This document shows positions 14,220 to 27,340 of a DNA stretch of 64,000 bases, piece by piece. This stretch comes from Rotaria socialis (lineage: Eukaryota > Rotifera > Eurotatoria > Philodinida > Philodinidae), in the NCBI GenBank assembly GCA_905331475.1, contig CAJNYU010000405.1, positions 1-64,000 on the forward strand, in the 5' to 3' direction. Under the pieces are notes generated by a model that saw only the letters and a program-made list of their open reading frames with translations, did no database searches and had not been told where the DNA came from. Each line of letters begins with the position of its first letter. Within the stretch, counting starts at the first letter, position 1. A program made the translations under genes and the position numbers.

Positions 14220-14560
14220 TTATTGCTTTTCCTTTTGTTTTTGTTCTTGAATTTTATCAAGCAACAATTCAATTTGTCCTTGCATAACAGGTTGACCACG
14301 GCGTGTCTTTTTTGTTAGTTTTTTTAAGCGAGATTGTTTATTGCGTTTGTATCGAGCAATAGCAGCACTGGTATCTTGTTGATGAATTTCTTTTGCCTAA
14401 AAACAAGTCAAAATCAAAAGAATTTTGACAAAAATAAATAAATTACTTGTTTAGCTGCTTCTTTTTCTTGTTCACGTAAAATATGTGCATCACGAATCTT
14501 TTGATTGTGCGATTTTCTATTTTTCTTGTCTTGGAATACTTTAATATTATCTTTCTTCAT
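14220..14560 (-). CDS. FYV7/TAP26 (CCDC59)-like rRNA-processing protein
   Basis: Two exons (14560-14447 and 14396-14220, phase 0) encode 96 residues, very rich in Lys and Gln. The C-terminus reads KKTRRGQPVMQGQIELLLDK, matching the conserved end shared by yeast Fyv7 and animal CCDC59/TAP26 (rRNA_processing family), proteins needed for small-subunit pre-rRNA processing in the nucleolus. The rest is a basic coiled-coil-like helix. It is shorter than CCDC59 and close in size to the conserved core. The next gene on the same strand starts 420 bp upstream. Confidence 0.68.
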
Positions 14561-14708
14561 TTTCTAGAACGAAACAATTAAAAAAATCACACGAACATGA
14601 TTCTTATATTGATTAATTCATCTCCGGTTTTAATTTTACTAAATAAAATCTCTCGTTTAACCTAGAAATACAAAGGGGAAAGTAATACAGAGAATTAAAA
14701 AAATGATT

Positions 14709-14980
14709 CTATTTTGATCGAGTCAATATCGATTGAGTTGACGAAGAAGCCACGAATAATTTATTTGTGCTAAATAATGAAACACCAATTCCGATAATCG
14801 ACATGAAAACAGCAGCATTAAATGATAAACGTTCCCTATTCACTGCAGAATTTGTTACATCATATCTCTAAAGCAATAAAGAAATTAAATAAATTCGACA
14901 TAACAAACTTCAACGATAAAACAACTCACAGAAAATAATCGTGAACCAGTCTTCCCAGTTATACCAATCACCATCACCAT
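14709..14980 (-). CDS. Small single-pass membrane protein, family not recognised
   Basis: Exons 14980-14930 and 14867-14709 join in phase 0 to 69 residues. The N-terminus (MVMVIGITGKTGSRLFS) is short, hydrophobic and carries Lys/Arg without acidic residues, which is compatible with mitochondrial targeting. A hydrophobic helix (NAAVFMSIIGIGVSLFS) follows about residues 34-50, then a Ser/Thr-rich tail. I do not recognise the family; small respiratory-complex subunits and SMIM-type proteins have this build. It is divergent from FKBP8, 276 bp apart start to start. Confidence 0.55.
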
Positions 14981-15206
14981 TCTAGATTGAGAGATTGTTT
15001 TGCAAAAAACAAATAGATCCAATTGGTCCTTTCATTTAATCAATCATATGTATTATTTCTATCAACGAAACTCAATTAAGCTTTATTTCAAGTAATTATA
15101 AAATGAATTGTAAAATGTTATTTAAATTAATATTTCTTTTCGTAAAATAATAAACTAATATGATTGGTCCACATAGATAATCCAGATTTTATTTTATGTT
15201 TTTTAG
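14981..15206. promoter_or_regulatory. Probable shared promoter region of two divergent genes
   Basis: This 226-bp AT-rich gap separates the start of the small membrane-protein gene (-) from the acceptor-like TTTTTTAG (ends 15206) that precedes the FKBP8 leader (+). Any promoters for both must lie here or overlap the genes. No TATA box stands out against the AT background. Confidence 0.35.
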
Positions 15207-15256
15207 GTTGAGTTGAGTTGAGGAATAGAATTGAATACGGACATTTTTTGTTTAAA

Positions 15257-18200
15257 ATGCAGAACGAATTTTCCACCGATTTGTCTTCGCAATCAAGAAC
15301 ATTCATTTCGGAATCTAATCCAGAATCTTGTTCATTTGAATTGTCTTCTTCTCCTCAGCATATTCAAGAAATATCACGACCAGAGTATTCTTCCCGGAAC
15401 GATAATGATAACGATCATTCAGAGAGTCAACCTTCTGTAAATGTTCAATGTAACAATCAAAACCCAACCAGATCATATCATATTGAATCAGTAGATATTT
15501 CTGATCATAATCAAAGTAAACAGCTGTTACTTGAAACAAAAACAGAAGTCGATAATAAAAGTGATGATAAGATCGATCAAAGTTCTTCGCAACATTCATC
15601 TGATATCAATAGTGAAACTAATTCTTACATACAATCAAATCTTCGTGAGATCTCAGAAGAATTCAAGTAAGTTTCATTAATATAAATTCTATGTCAGAAC
15701 AATTCTCAAATATAACTATTAGAAAGAATACATTGTAAAATAGTCTTAATCTACACGGCAGCAGTTACAAATACCGAGAACTTCAATATTTCAATTGATG
15801 ATTAAAGGAGTTCTTCAATTTTGTGCCTATTAATTCTGCAGGGACTCGATTAATAAGAATATGAAAAGATTTTTCAGTATGTTCTAATATTTGACGACTT
15901 CATTTTAGTATAAATTACACACTAGACCAACGTTCAATAACATCAAAGTTATTCAAATAAAAATTATTTTATAAGTCGATTTCGACCTAGTAAAACATCT
16001 ATTCTTCACCTATCTTGAGATAAACTAAAATATGCATTGAGAAATAGCAAAAAGTAAAGTATTTATATTGGTGACAAACCCTTTCATAGGTTGTCATTAT
16101 CGACATTTACAATGAAACAGTTTAATGACATAAAGACATAAACGAAATAATTCATAACTATTTATAGTAGTACTTTATAATGAGTAACTGATTTCTGAGA
16201 TAATATTTTCTAACAGTAGAATATTTAGATAATGCACGTCGATTTCATAATATAAACTATTGAGAATCATCGTAAATTAAACTCGATGTTGACGTAACTA
16301 GAAAATAAACATACTAAACAGTGTCAACGTTTATCCATATTAAAATAAATAAACATCAATTGATGCAACAGTACTCGCAGTAAATTGACTAGTATTTATC
16401 CATAAACAGCTATATGATTCATGCATAATAACTTAGATATTGTAGTTTTATTTCTGTAATAATGTTTTTAACATTATAAATGAATACAAGAACTCAATTA
16501 ACATTTTTTTAATCACTTTTCAAAATAATTATTACATAGAACACAAAGTGAAATTAATGAAACAGAAATTTTGCCAGGCACAGCATCTATTGGCCAATCA
16601 TTAAGAAATATCGAAAACAATACTTTTCCAAATCAATTGAACTCGAATATCATCAATACTCGTCCATTAAATGAACTTGAAGTACTTGATGAGCAAAATC
16701 AAAATCAAAACAAAGAATCCTTGTGTTCATCATCAGGTGTTATCAATGAAAAATCTGGAGAAAATCACAATGTTTCCATGTCTCAAACGGAACCGGATGA
16801 TATTCTTGGTAATAAATCTTTACTCAAACATGTAACACAAAGAAAAAAGATTGTGATTTAAAAACATATACTATGATTTATACTTTTCTAGACAATCACA
16901 CCCGGCAAACCTGATACACGTCCAAGTCGAGGTGCAATCGCAACGGTTTCTTATAAATTATTTTTAATTGATGATTCTACAGCAGATTCTCATCTTATTG
17001 AAACCGTAACTAATGAAAGTTTTTTTGTTAGCGAATCTGATATTTTACCAGCAATCGATATTTCTATTCAATTAATGGACCGTGGTGAACATGCTTTTAT
17101 TGATGCCGACATGCGACATGGCTATGGAGAAATTGGTTGTATAGAAAAAGAAATTCCACCAATATCACCAAATATTAAATATCGAATGAAAATTGATTTA
17201 GAATTTCATGATTGGAAGGATGCACCTGATATTCAGACATTGTCCATTGATGAACGACTTCATTGGAGGTTTGTCAAAACTTCTTTCACTGTCGTCGTAA
17301 ATTAAACTTACGTAGATCAAATCTATTTGAATTGAATTAAAATTTTAGAATATTTGACGACTTTACTAGCATCTCGCGGCTAGAATTTAAAGTTCCATAG
17401 CATTATGTTTTGAGTAGATCTTTGAACAACAAATATCTAAAATAGTTCATTTGAAGATTCATATTAGATTTTAGTGTGCAGAAGAGCCTAGTAAAACATT
17501 TTCGCTTTGTATACGAAATAAAAACATGGCAAGTTCAAAGCTTCGGAAATTTATAAAAAAATGGGTCATCGATCTCTGGAAGTGTTTTATATTTCATGAA
17601 ATAATAATAAAAAAAATTTTCTAAAATTGAAAACTGAAATTTTTCACGTTCACGACAATCAATCGAAAAACTCTTGAGAATTTTACAACAGTATAAAATC
17701 AGAACAATACAACTAGAGAGAAACTAAAAAGATACTACCCTCTTGTCTGAAGAAATAACATAGTTTTGAACTATATCATACGAATGAAATAATCAAAAAT
17801 TTAAGAAATTCACAATGCATTTTTATAGAATGTAGACACTTAATATTTTCTTTTGCCAATTTATGATAGTCACGTTTGTTTTATTTTAGTGATAAAAAGA
17901 GACAACGAGGAAATTTTTCATATCGTCGAAAAGAATATTCAATTGCTCTTCAATGTTATCGTAGTGCCTTAAAATTTTTAAACACAGATCAATATCCGTT
18001 ATTAGAGCAAGACACAGAATCCTCAATATTTGTCGAGCAGTATATTCAAGTACAAAATAATCTTGCACAAGTTCATTTATTAAATAATCAATTTGATCAA
18101 TGTTTGGATGCTGCCAATGAAGTTTTAAAGCGTGATCCAAATAATATAAAAGCTTCATTTCGACAAGCAAAAGCTTTATTTGAATTAGGGAATTATGATC

Positions 18201-18559
18201 AAACAATTCCGATATTAAAATTACTATTACAAAGTCAAAATAACGATATTGAAAGAAATAAAATTAATGATATGTTAAATATTTGTAAAACGAAATTAGA
18301 AAAATATAAAAAAAATGAAAAAGAGATTTTTAGAAGAATGTTTTCATCACCATCATCAACAACAATAACAACAGTGAAGGAGAAACTTCAATCCAAAAAT
18401 ATTGCAAAGGTTTGAGTTTATTATCTGGAGAAAAATAAAAAATAATGTTTTTAATAATAGGTTGAAAACAAGAATAAGACCGCTTGGTGGACATATGTTG
18501 CGATGGGTAGCGCTGTTTTAGCTGCTGTTGGTCTTGCTGCAATAGCTAAATATCGATAA
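15257..18559 (+). CDS. FKBP8: FKBP8-like tail-anchored immunophilin (FKBP + TPR + TM)
   Basis: Five exons (15257-15666, 16540-16852, 16892-17268, 17890-18409, 18461-18559) give 572 residues. Residues 1-235 are acidic, Ser/Gln-rich and probably disordered. DDILGN just before the FKBP fold is a hallmark of FKBP8. The FKBP-type domain spans about 242-340 (QLMDRGEHAFIDADMRHGYG matches the C-terminal part of the fold). TPR repeats cover about 367-500 (NFSYRRKEYSIALQCYRSAL; NNIKASFRQAKALFELGNYD). A C-terminal anchor lies at about 549-569, followed by KYR. In vertebrates the protein sits on mitochondria and ER, binds Hsp90 and BCL2 and acts in mitophagy. The N-terminal region is longer than in human FKBP8. 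Intron 2 is only 39 nt, near the lower limit for animals. The ATG chosen is the first in frame after the leader acceptor; an upstream in-frame non-ATG extension exists. Confidence 0.88.
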
Positions 18560-19025
18560 ATAGTTTCATAGTTCATTCATTCGTTTTTATGCTACTTTAT
18601 ATCTTTGATTTTTCTTGGAAGAATCTTGTTTTACAAAGCAAATATTAATAAATAAAGATTCCACTATTAGTAATAATCAATTAAATTTATTGAAGTATGT
18701 TTTCCTACAGTTATGGTTGTCGACAAAAAATTCAACGCTATGAAATCGGTTGTACTTAGTAGATTTTAAAAAGATTATTTTCGGTTATATTCTTGATCAG
18801 TTTAATGAATGAATTTTTCTCATTACCTGTTGAAGAAGGATCATTTTCGTACCAGAAGTCTGAATAGATGAACGTGTCAATGATCTGGCTTAGTTTTGAA
18901 AGACTATCAACTTCTTTAGTCTATCTTTCTTCATTTTTTTTAATGTAGTTGAAATTTTATCATAAAAATTGAATAGAAACGGAGGAACTCTCTGAGAAAA
19001 AAAAGCTAAAGAAGCTCATTTATAT
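18560..19025. other. Intergenic 3' flank of FKBP8
   Basis: AATAAA-like signals occur around 18650, about 90 bp past the FKBP8 stop, and fit its polyadenylation. Nothing else is recognised before the repeat cluster. Confidence 0.4.
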
Positions 19026-20259
19026 TCAAACTAGCGGAAGTACCCGATGTCGGTGGGAATCACTTGATAGTACGTAATTGGCATTATAGAAAAGGACGTC
19101 CCTATAGTGTTCTTCGAGTCTAATCACGTCAGACAAATATTTTGATACCATCGACACGTCATCAATTGAGTCAGGACAAAGAGTTGATAAATCATCATTG
19201 TGAGCAAGGTAAAAAAAACTCATATGCACAATCTTGTCTTTATGATATATTAGAGAATCCTTGGTTTTCACAACCTGGGTGAACTTTCACTTGACTTTTT
19301 CACGGTCGTGCATAGCACTACAAAAATCGGATTAAATCCTCCAAAGTTTCTGAAGAATCAGAATATTTTCTGCTTTTCTGAAGTTTTTCAAAAAACGAGG
19401 ATCTCGTTCCACTCCACTGCTCGCGTGTTCGGACCTCGTCTTGATTTTCTGCAGCCGTTCATGACACTGCAAAAATCGGATTAAATGCTCTAAAATATTT
19501 CAATGATTAGAAAATTTTGTACAATTTTCTAAAGAATGGGGGAGATCTCCTACCCCACTTCTCGGGTGCGCGGACCCCCTCTCGACTTTCCTCTGCACCC
19601 AGGAGAGTGATATGGAAACTTTGGTAATGCTAATTATTACAGGGACTGAATGCATAGCGAATAGACAAACAGACAGGCATTTTTCTGTATGTATATAGAT
19701 AGGAGAACTCCGACAGTGTATCGTGATTTTCACTGCTGAAAAAGTATTAAATTTTGATTGAAGCAAAGAAAGACAGACAAAAAGATCTTCGTACGAAAAA
19801 TCTATTAAGAACTTGATCATCGAAATGTGCGATTAACAAAGTCTTGATCCTAGTTGACCACTTATTCGAAATTCCCACCGTAGATGACCTTCAAGGTGTC
19901 AGTTTCTCTAAAACTCCATATGTCTTTGACATGAGCCACCCAATTAAGTCACCGGTCGTCCAGTAAGGCATAGTGCTCCGGAGATTTCTGATTTCTAATG
20001 TCTTTTTTGCAATCCTTCAATGATACTCACTTACTCTAAACTCGGTATCTGTTCGTTCTGGACTAATCATTAAATTATCGAAGTGATTGGACCACAGATT
20101 TGAATTTATCACGTCTGAAAATTCTCGACTCATCATTTTCTCGATAGTATAAGGTTCTTTGACCGTTTTCCTGGGAACTATTTTCCTATTGGTTTCCGGA
20201 CGACTAATCAGATTTTGAGACACATGAACTCCAGATTCGAACTCAGGGTTCAAACACAC
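19026..20259 (-). pseudogene. Degenerate coding-like stretches interrupted by repeats
   Basis: On the minus strand, three blocks have protein-like composition. About 20259-20017 includes SREFSDVINSNLWSNHFDNL. About 20016-19880 includes STMPYWTTGDLIGWLMSKTY, with an internal stop. About 19240-19026 includes SIDDVSMVSKYLSDVIRLEE. A dispersed repeat occupies 19256-19700 between them. I could not assign a family. A decayed transposable-element protein is likely given the neighbourhood, but chance open frames are not excluded. Confidence 0.25.
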
Positions 20260-20945
20260 TGAATTAATTCAAAGTGAATTAGCCAATGTAATTGGCGTTG
20301 CTACATGGAAACACCAATCATGTTTCGTAATTCACTTTGAATTAAGTCAGTGTGTTTGATCCCTCACAGTCCTTCAAAACCTCTGGTTGCATATTTTCTG
20401 TGTTCACGAAGTGATGTTCAATGGCACTTCAACAGTACCGAGCACTGCAATCTGATTGGTTAGCAACATAGGCAGGCTTTTTTCGGACGAAGAATCAATT
20501 TTTCTAGAAATGAAAGTAGATGTCGACCTTCTCCAGGATGAGAGGAAGATTTCTGGAAAGTTTGGTTGCAGTTGCTGGTACGGTGTGAAAATGCATAGCG
20601 AACAGACAAACAGAGATTCTTCTTTATATATATATATATATAGATTAGAGAATCCTCGGTTTTCACAACCTGGGTGGACTTTCACTTGACTTTTCCGCGG
20701 TCGTGCATGGCATTTCAAAAATCAGATTAAATTCTCCAAAATTTCTGGGAAATTAGAAAATGTTCGGTAGTTTTTCAAAAAATGGGGGGGGGGTTCCCGC
20801 CCCACTTCTCGGGAGCGCCGACCCCCTTTCGACCTTCCCCTGGACTTAAGGAAGTGCCATGGAAAGTTTGGTGACGTTAGCTCTAACAGGGACTGAATCC
20901 ATAAAGAACAGACAAACATTCTTCTTTATATATATATAGATAGAT
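19256..20945. repeat. Cluster of three related dispersed repeats with TATATAGAT tails
   Basis: Two near-parallel copies begin with AGAGAATCC(T/C)(T/C)GGTTTTCACAACCTGGGTG at about 19252 and 20646. They continue with CACGGTCGTGCAT-like and AATC(G/A)GATTAAA blocks and a CCCCACTTCTCGGG block (about 19553 and 20800). They end in a CAGACAAACA-type stretch followed by a TATATA/GATAG tail (about 19695 and 20940). The first copy appears to hold the front part twice. A third copy, 20400-20645, shares only the CAGACAAACAGA plus TA-repeat tail. The tail-first conservation and the microsatellite end suggest a non-autonomous element, either a Helitron-like or a microsatellite-anchored MITE. Confidence 0.6.
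20251..20358. mobile_element. 108-bp MITE with ~31-bp terminal inverted repeats
   Basis: CAAACACACTGAATTAATTC at 20251 is mirrored by the inverse ending at 20358, with one or two differences. The paired arms run about 31 bp on each side of a ~45-bp centre. Just outside, GGGTT and ATCCC also pair, so the true end may be a CAGGG-type terminus a few bases further out. No clear target duplication. It lies between the repeat copies of the 19.0-20.9 kb cluster. Confidence 0.65.
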
Positions 20946-23900
20946 GACACGGTGACGCGAAATAATGATTTAATGCAATGCATCTATTCAAGTTGTAGAC
21001 AACATTAGAATGCGGAAGTAGATAAATTGATACAATCAAAATCTGAATAGAATAAATATATTTTAATTCAACAACATTGATAATATTGTGATCAAATTTT
21101 TCTTTGTTTTCTTTGTTAATTTGCTATACTCTTTCTTTTGTTTGCACCTTGCACTAGTTGATCATTACTGCAATTTGATTAAAAATCTTGTCTTCGTTTC
21201 ATTTATATCTAAAGATTCGTGAAGATCAATCATTTACTAAAATAAACAACAAGCTTTGATTGCATTTTTTATCATCTTTGTTGGGAACATCACTGGCAAT
21301 CTTTTATTATAAGTACTGGTTCTATACTAAATATATTGTTCATAAAAGTCAAACTTCTGGAAGAATTGAATGATTTATACTCATAGATTATTAGGAAGTT
21401 GGAAAAAACGTTTTCATCGAACTTGCAAATCATAGCGGTAGCATTAGGCTGCTAGAGAATATTTTCAAATCATCTTAAAATCAATTTGTAAATCGTTGGT
21501 GAATAATTTCTAAAATTGTAACTAATTTATTTTATGATTTGCTTTGAATGAGTAATATTTTTTTTTTGATTATCAAAACTAATCAAAAAATAAGTAAATT
21601 GAAATGACTGTTAGTGTTGCACGTGAAGACATGTTAAAAATCAGATCATAATCGATTGTTTCACTGCTAAAATTTGATTAAAATTACAATCATAAGATGA
21701 ATTTTAAAAAAAGCACTATTTAAGAAAAAGTCAGATTGAATCAGATTCAAACTAAGACATTTTGTTTCATATTTAATAAAGTAACGAGTTATTTTATTCT
21801 AACTTTTTCATTGTTTTTCACGAGACATCAATATTATCTCCATAAAAATACATACAACTATCCTCACACTATTATTTACATTCGAGTTGCTAACAGAATC
21901 TGTTCGCTCTTGCATTATTTTCCATAGATCTGCGACTTGACTAAAATAAATTTGTTTTTCAGAGATATTGTCTCAGTTATGTTCATGGTAAGTGATAACA
22001 ACTCTTATATGTATTTTCACTATTCATTTGAATTGATCAGACCGATTGAAAGATATTTAATAACAAAATATTCAGAGAAATTCTTCACCTTTAAATATTT
22101 GTTGCTGTTGAGATGAATGCACTAAAAATGCTACCTTCAATATATTTCGATACTAATTGAATTATTTTTGCATGAACAATTTGAAAATATTTTGCGCTTC
22201 AGTCATCTATTTTCTATTGTAATTAATTTATATTTACCATTAGAAATATAAACATGACATTTGTGTTGAACTTTCATATTAATAGACGAGTAGAGAATGA
22301 TAATCTATCAAGTCTGTTTAAAAAATACTGTAATTCGAATAGTTATGAAATTATAATTGTTAAAACAGTCTGCTAAAATAATATATATTCTTGTAGAATG
22401 TTTTTTTGTTATTCTACACAGATTCGCTCATTTATTGAACCTAAATTGTTTTTAGAAGATTTAATTTCATTGAACACTGGCAATGTTTGTAAATTAATGA
22501 TCAGCTATTTTTACTAATAAGCGTGACTATCTCGTCTGGTAATTTTGATGTTTGTCATGCAAGACTAATTTTTCTCCTTAGTAAATTTCCGATTATAGTT
22601 ATAACTTATTAAAAAAGAAACGTGTTTATATACGAGTATGACTTGTGAACAAATGTTATTTTACTTCTCCAATTCAGCCTAGGAAATAAAAGTATAGTTA
22701 TTATGATTAAGAAGACATTTTCTGAAGAAATTCTTACTGGATACAGAGATTATACTACTACAAAGTTCAAAAACAGTAATCTTTTACTAGCTATTAGGAA
22801 TAAAATAAATTCGAAGATATTGTTGCAAATGAACTTCTTCATGTCTTGCAAAAAATGGATATGATCCATTCATACTAAGACGAACTTTTTCTATTTATAT
22901 TGTTGATATTATCATAGAAGTAAGAAAAGAATTCTCAATTGCATCGTTTTCTTCTTGTGAATTAGTCTGAATGAAAAAGAAAAAATATTACATTGAACTT
23001 AATTTCTTTTTAATCTTTTTAATAATGATGACGACGAGCAATTATTAGCTAACTATTATCATGAAAAAATTACTAATAAAACTCAAATATTCGAAGTCGT
23101 GAGATGATTGAACCAACAAACTTATTGCTATAATATATATTTAATAACCACATTCATTCTTAGTTACTAGATCATTTTTTCGTTAAGAAATAATTTTCGA
23201 AGCATGAATAATAACGAAACTGAAGTTAAATAGACGATTTTGCTTTTTTTTATAGATATAAACTCTGTCTTTGAATGAAACCAAATGTCAAACTGATTTG
23301 TTCAATTCGACCTACACTGGTTTTTCCGTTCTTTTCTTTTCTCTCGTTGTTAGACTTAGTAACCAATTGCGACGAAGGAGAAGGAGAATAATGATCTTCT
23401 TAAAAAGAAATTGAACAAGAAAAAACAATTCAGCAAAAACAGACAAATGTATAAGATAAACGTATTCTTACGGTAAAAAAAGAATACGCTAATGAAGTAG
23501 CTAATAATAGTTCTTTTTTTCTCGTAGATTTGTTAAAAAGATATGTTTCAAAGAAACATACAGCAACATGAAGAGAACAGTCATGATTTTCAACGGCGTT
23601 TCTTTGCTATCAGAACTTGAATAACACTTTCTTACGACGTGATCAATGAGAAATGTTACACATTGAAATAAATTGATTTTTTTATTTAAACAAGTTAAAC
23701 GGAAAACCTGTGAATATCTTTGTTTTTCTTCAACGCTTGATCAAGATAAGAATTTAGTTAATTTTGATTTTTAAGTAGAAATATCACTCGAACAATAACT
23801 AGTCTCAGCAACCATCTTGAACATCTATTGATCTTGAAAAAACAACTAACTTCATATCTTCTTCTTAAACAAATGAATTTCCAAAGATGAAGATGAATAA

Positions 23901-26900
23901 TAATTCATCATTTAAAAGAACATCATATACTCTTCTATTGTTTATTCGAATAATGATTAAGATTATTGAAATATTGACTCATATAGATTAATGCTGAAAT
24001 GCTATTCATAGTGAGAGAGAGAGAGAGAGGGAGAGAGTCATAGAAAAATTAAAAACAACATTCTCAGCGTTTTCTCGATGTCTTTTACTTCTTCTAATTA
24101 GTTCCGAGTGAACTTATTTTTAAAGATGAACCATGAAATCTTTACAAAAATAAAAGAAAAAATTATCCCGTAATCAATGTGGTTCTACATTGTTAATTAT
24201 TTTGAAACATGAATTTATCACATTGTTTTCTGGTTTTTCCCTCGAATAAGTAGTTGATAAAACGTTTATACTTGGTTAGAACTCAGTTAAATTAACATAC
24301 TATGGACCATTACCTGCTTAACTGAATTGTTCATATACATAGAGTTGCTGTAGACTTAAATGAATAGCTCTTTCTGTGATATAGAAATCTTGTTTACAAA
24401 CGCGTATTTTATTCTCTTGTCTGACGCAAAGAAATACTCAGTTTTCAGGAAAAATATTTGCTAAGAAAGTCTTTCATTTCACCTGTGGGATAGAACGTTT
24501 CAGATTTCAAGATTTCTCAATCAGAAAACGATTCCATGTTTTAAAATCATGACAACAAAGCTTTTTTTTAACGCCGTATTATACTGAAAAATTGTTGGCT
24601 ATATATTATTACAGCCCATGTTCAAGTTTTCTTTTCTTGTATTTAAAAAAAAAATTCCTCGTGTTGTTTTAGAAATTTTTATGTTGTCTTCTGTAAGGAT
24701 TTTATCTATAAACGATAAAAACTAGCAGATTTATTGGGAAAATTTAAAGAAAAAAAATGATCTGTAGCGGTGGTTAATCAATTTTGAGCAGAAAAGCGGA
24801 TGCACTAAAATGTTTTATAGCTTTTTACTGTTGTCCTAGAATTAGTTGTTGCCTAAAATATGATTAAATTGGGCAAAGAATCTTGACAAAACTGTCCAGT
24901 TGAACATACCATATAGAAAACGAAGCGTCGAGAGTTACAGTATACACATATAACTTGTAATGGTCTATAGAAGAAGAGAACACACTTTCAGTTGTCATTA
25001 CTAATTTAAGACAATTTCGATATATTCGATACTAGTCTCATAGTTGAAAAACTTCAGTAAAGATAATCCATGCTCTCCATAACTATTAAATTCTAGTTTT
25101 AAACGGAAAACGTCCAATACAGAGCTATCTTCATCCACCGAACTAAATCTAAATATTTTTAATACAGATGTCATATGTAAAAAAAAATTTTAACGAGAAC
25201 AAATTCAAGCAACAAGCTGTTTGGTACAAAGTAGTAGATATGCTAAGAGATAGATAATCTCAGGTAATATCTAAGAATGATTTCACTAAGTCAAATTCAT
25301 AAGCGTGTAAGGACAACGAAATGTGAATATAGCAATCGTGACGCATTGGGATACGAAATTTTATTACAATATAAAATTGCAAATGTGCAAAGTAATAAGT
25401 AGTATAGAAAGAACAAAGCGATCGAAAAAATCTCGTTGACTTTTATTGATGGATTGACTGATAATGGAATAAGAATATGTTAATATGTTCTCATGTACTA
25501 ATTATCTTCTTTGTTATTAATTAAAATAATGAATAATTATGCCTAATCTAATAGATGTGTTTCGACTATTTTATGAATGATTTAAGTTGACATAATACTA
25601 GCTATAAGACTGCTAGACAGCAACTGAAATTAATAAAAGTTTATTCCGACTTTTAATATACGGATATTCTTAGTTTTACTGATACGTCATACGTCAATAT
25701 AATAATTAAAATATTATTATTGTAGAATCAATTACTAGTTTGACAACAATTAATTAACAGTCTTTGCTTTAGTGTTTTCGCATAGGCAAAACACTGGCAA
25801 AACCTTAATAAAATACTATGATTCATTATACATTGCAACATACGTAAATTTCACTTCATAAAAATTTATTTTAGGAATGCAATTTTAAGTATATTTTATA
25901 AAAATTTTAAAAGCTAGAATGAACTTAACTTCTTTTAAATAAAAAATGTTTCTTAATACTATTATTTTACCATTCTCATACGTGACTGGATCATAAAATC
26001 TAAAACAGACCTCAATGAGTTTTTTTCCGTGCATAAAAAGAAACATGCTATTCTCATAGAAACGCATTCAATACAATTATGTTCTGAAATAGTATGTTAA
26101 CATTAATTTTCAGTGACTATTAAAATTCAAAAGGAAATATTAATATGATTCGTCAGAAATATCTAAAAACATCTCTAATCAAGCCACTGAACGTCAATTA
26201 TTGTAAGTTCGATAGAATGTAAGAACAAGAATCGAGATGCATTTATGAGAAATAGAGAAGTTATTTATGCGTACGGTGCAACTGTGTCTAATGATCTTAG
26301 ATAAATTTATAAATTTCTCAGATAAGTGGCCGTATTCATTTAGAATATAATACTTCATGTCTGATCAGACTTAAGCGTAGCATGATAAAATTATTAATTA
26401 TTGTCCCTTCGATTTTCTTCATAAACCATTCTCATGATGGTTAATTTCAATAAAATAAATATCTTTAAAAACGTCAAATTACGGAAAAAACCTAATTTCA
26501 GGAAAATATTCATAAAATTTGTTTTGTTCAATGTTCATTGGCAGCACGTTGTTCTTTTTTTTGACTAGCACTGTTATAATCAAAAGGAAATGCATTTGAA
26601 TACGGCACCATTATAAGTAAATTGAGAAAATATGAATCATGAAATATAATCAAATAATATCTATTTTCATCACGTGTCCTTTTTCTTTGACGGAAATGAT
26701 ATTCAAGAAGAAATTTTTATACTTCTATTAATGTCAATTAGAGTGCTTTTAGGTTTCAAATAAATAGTTTTTTTTGAAAGTTTTACACCAAATATTGACG
26801 AAATAAGTTAAAATGTTAATATTTAAGTAAGCAAACCTATACCTTGTTTGCTTATTGTAGTAATAGTAATTACATGTTGCATATAAATATGTTTCTAGTG

Positions 26901-27340
26901 CTCGTTTTCAATTGATTGAGAAAATAATCTGCATAACAGAATATCAATAATAAAAGAAGCGGATTAGTTTGTTTCTTTTGTACACGTTCGAATTTGAATA
27001 AGCATATGAACTCATTGCTAACGGCTACGTAAAAAGAAGCGTAAGGCCACGTACGAGGGAAAAAATAATTGTCAACATCCGTTTCTTGTCTATATAGAAT
27101 TGCTCTGTAACAGGCACAATTTTTTATTAGAAATGAAAAAGAAATGAATAAAGGGCGAAGTGAAACGGGAAAAAACACGCAGAGAAAAGAAAAGAAAAGA
27201 AAAGAAAATGTCAGTTCTCTCTTTTTTTCTGTTGGATGTTCTGTTCCAGAAAAAAAACTCCATTACGACTAATTATATTGTTGCAGTAGTCACCGAATAT
27301 AGCAGAAAAGAACCGATCTGCCTGTGCCTCATTTATATCG
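20946..27340. other. Long intergenic region, no gene recognised
   Basis: About 6.4 kb of AT-rich DNA without a family-like frame on either strand. A GA microsatellite sits at about 24012-24040, and an (AAAAG)n tract at about 27181-27207 lies 130 bp upstream of the SLC35F start. The last few hundred bases must hold the promoter of that gene. Confidence 0.5.
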
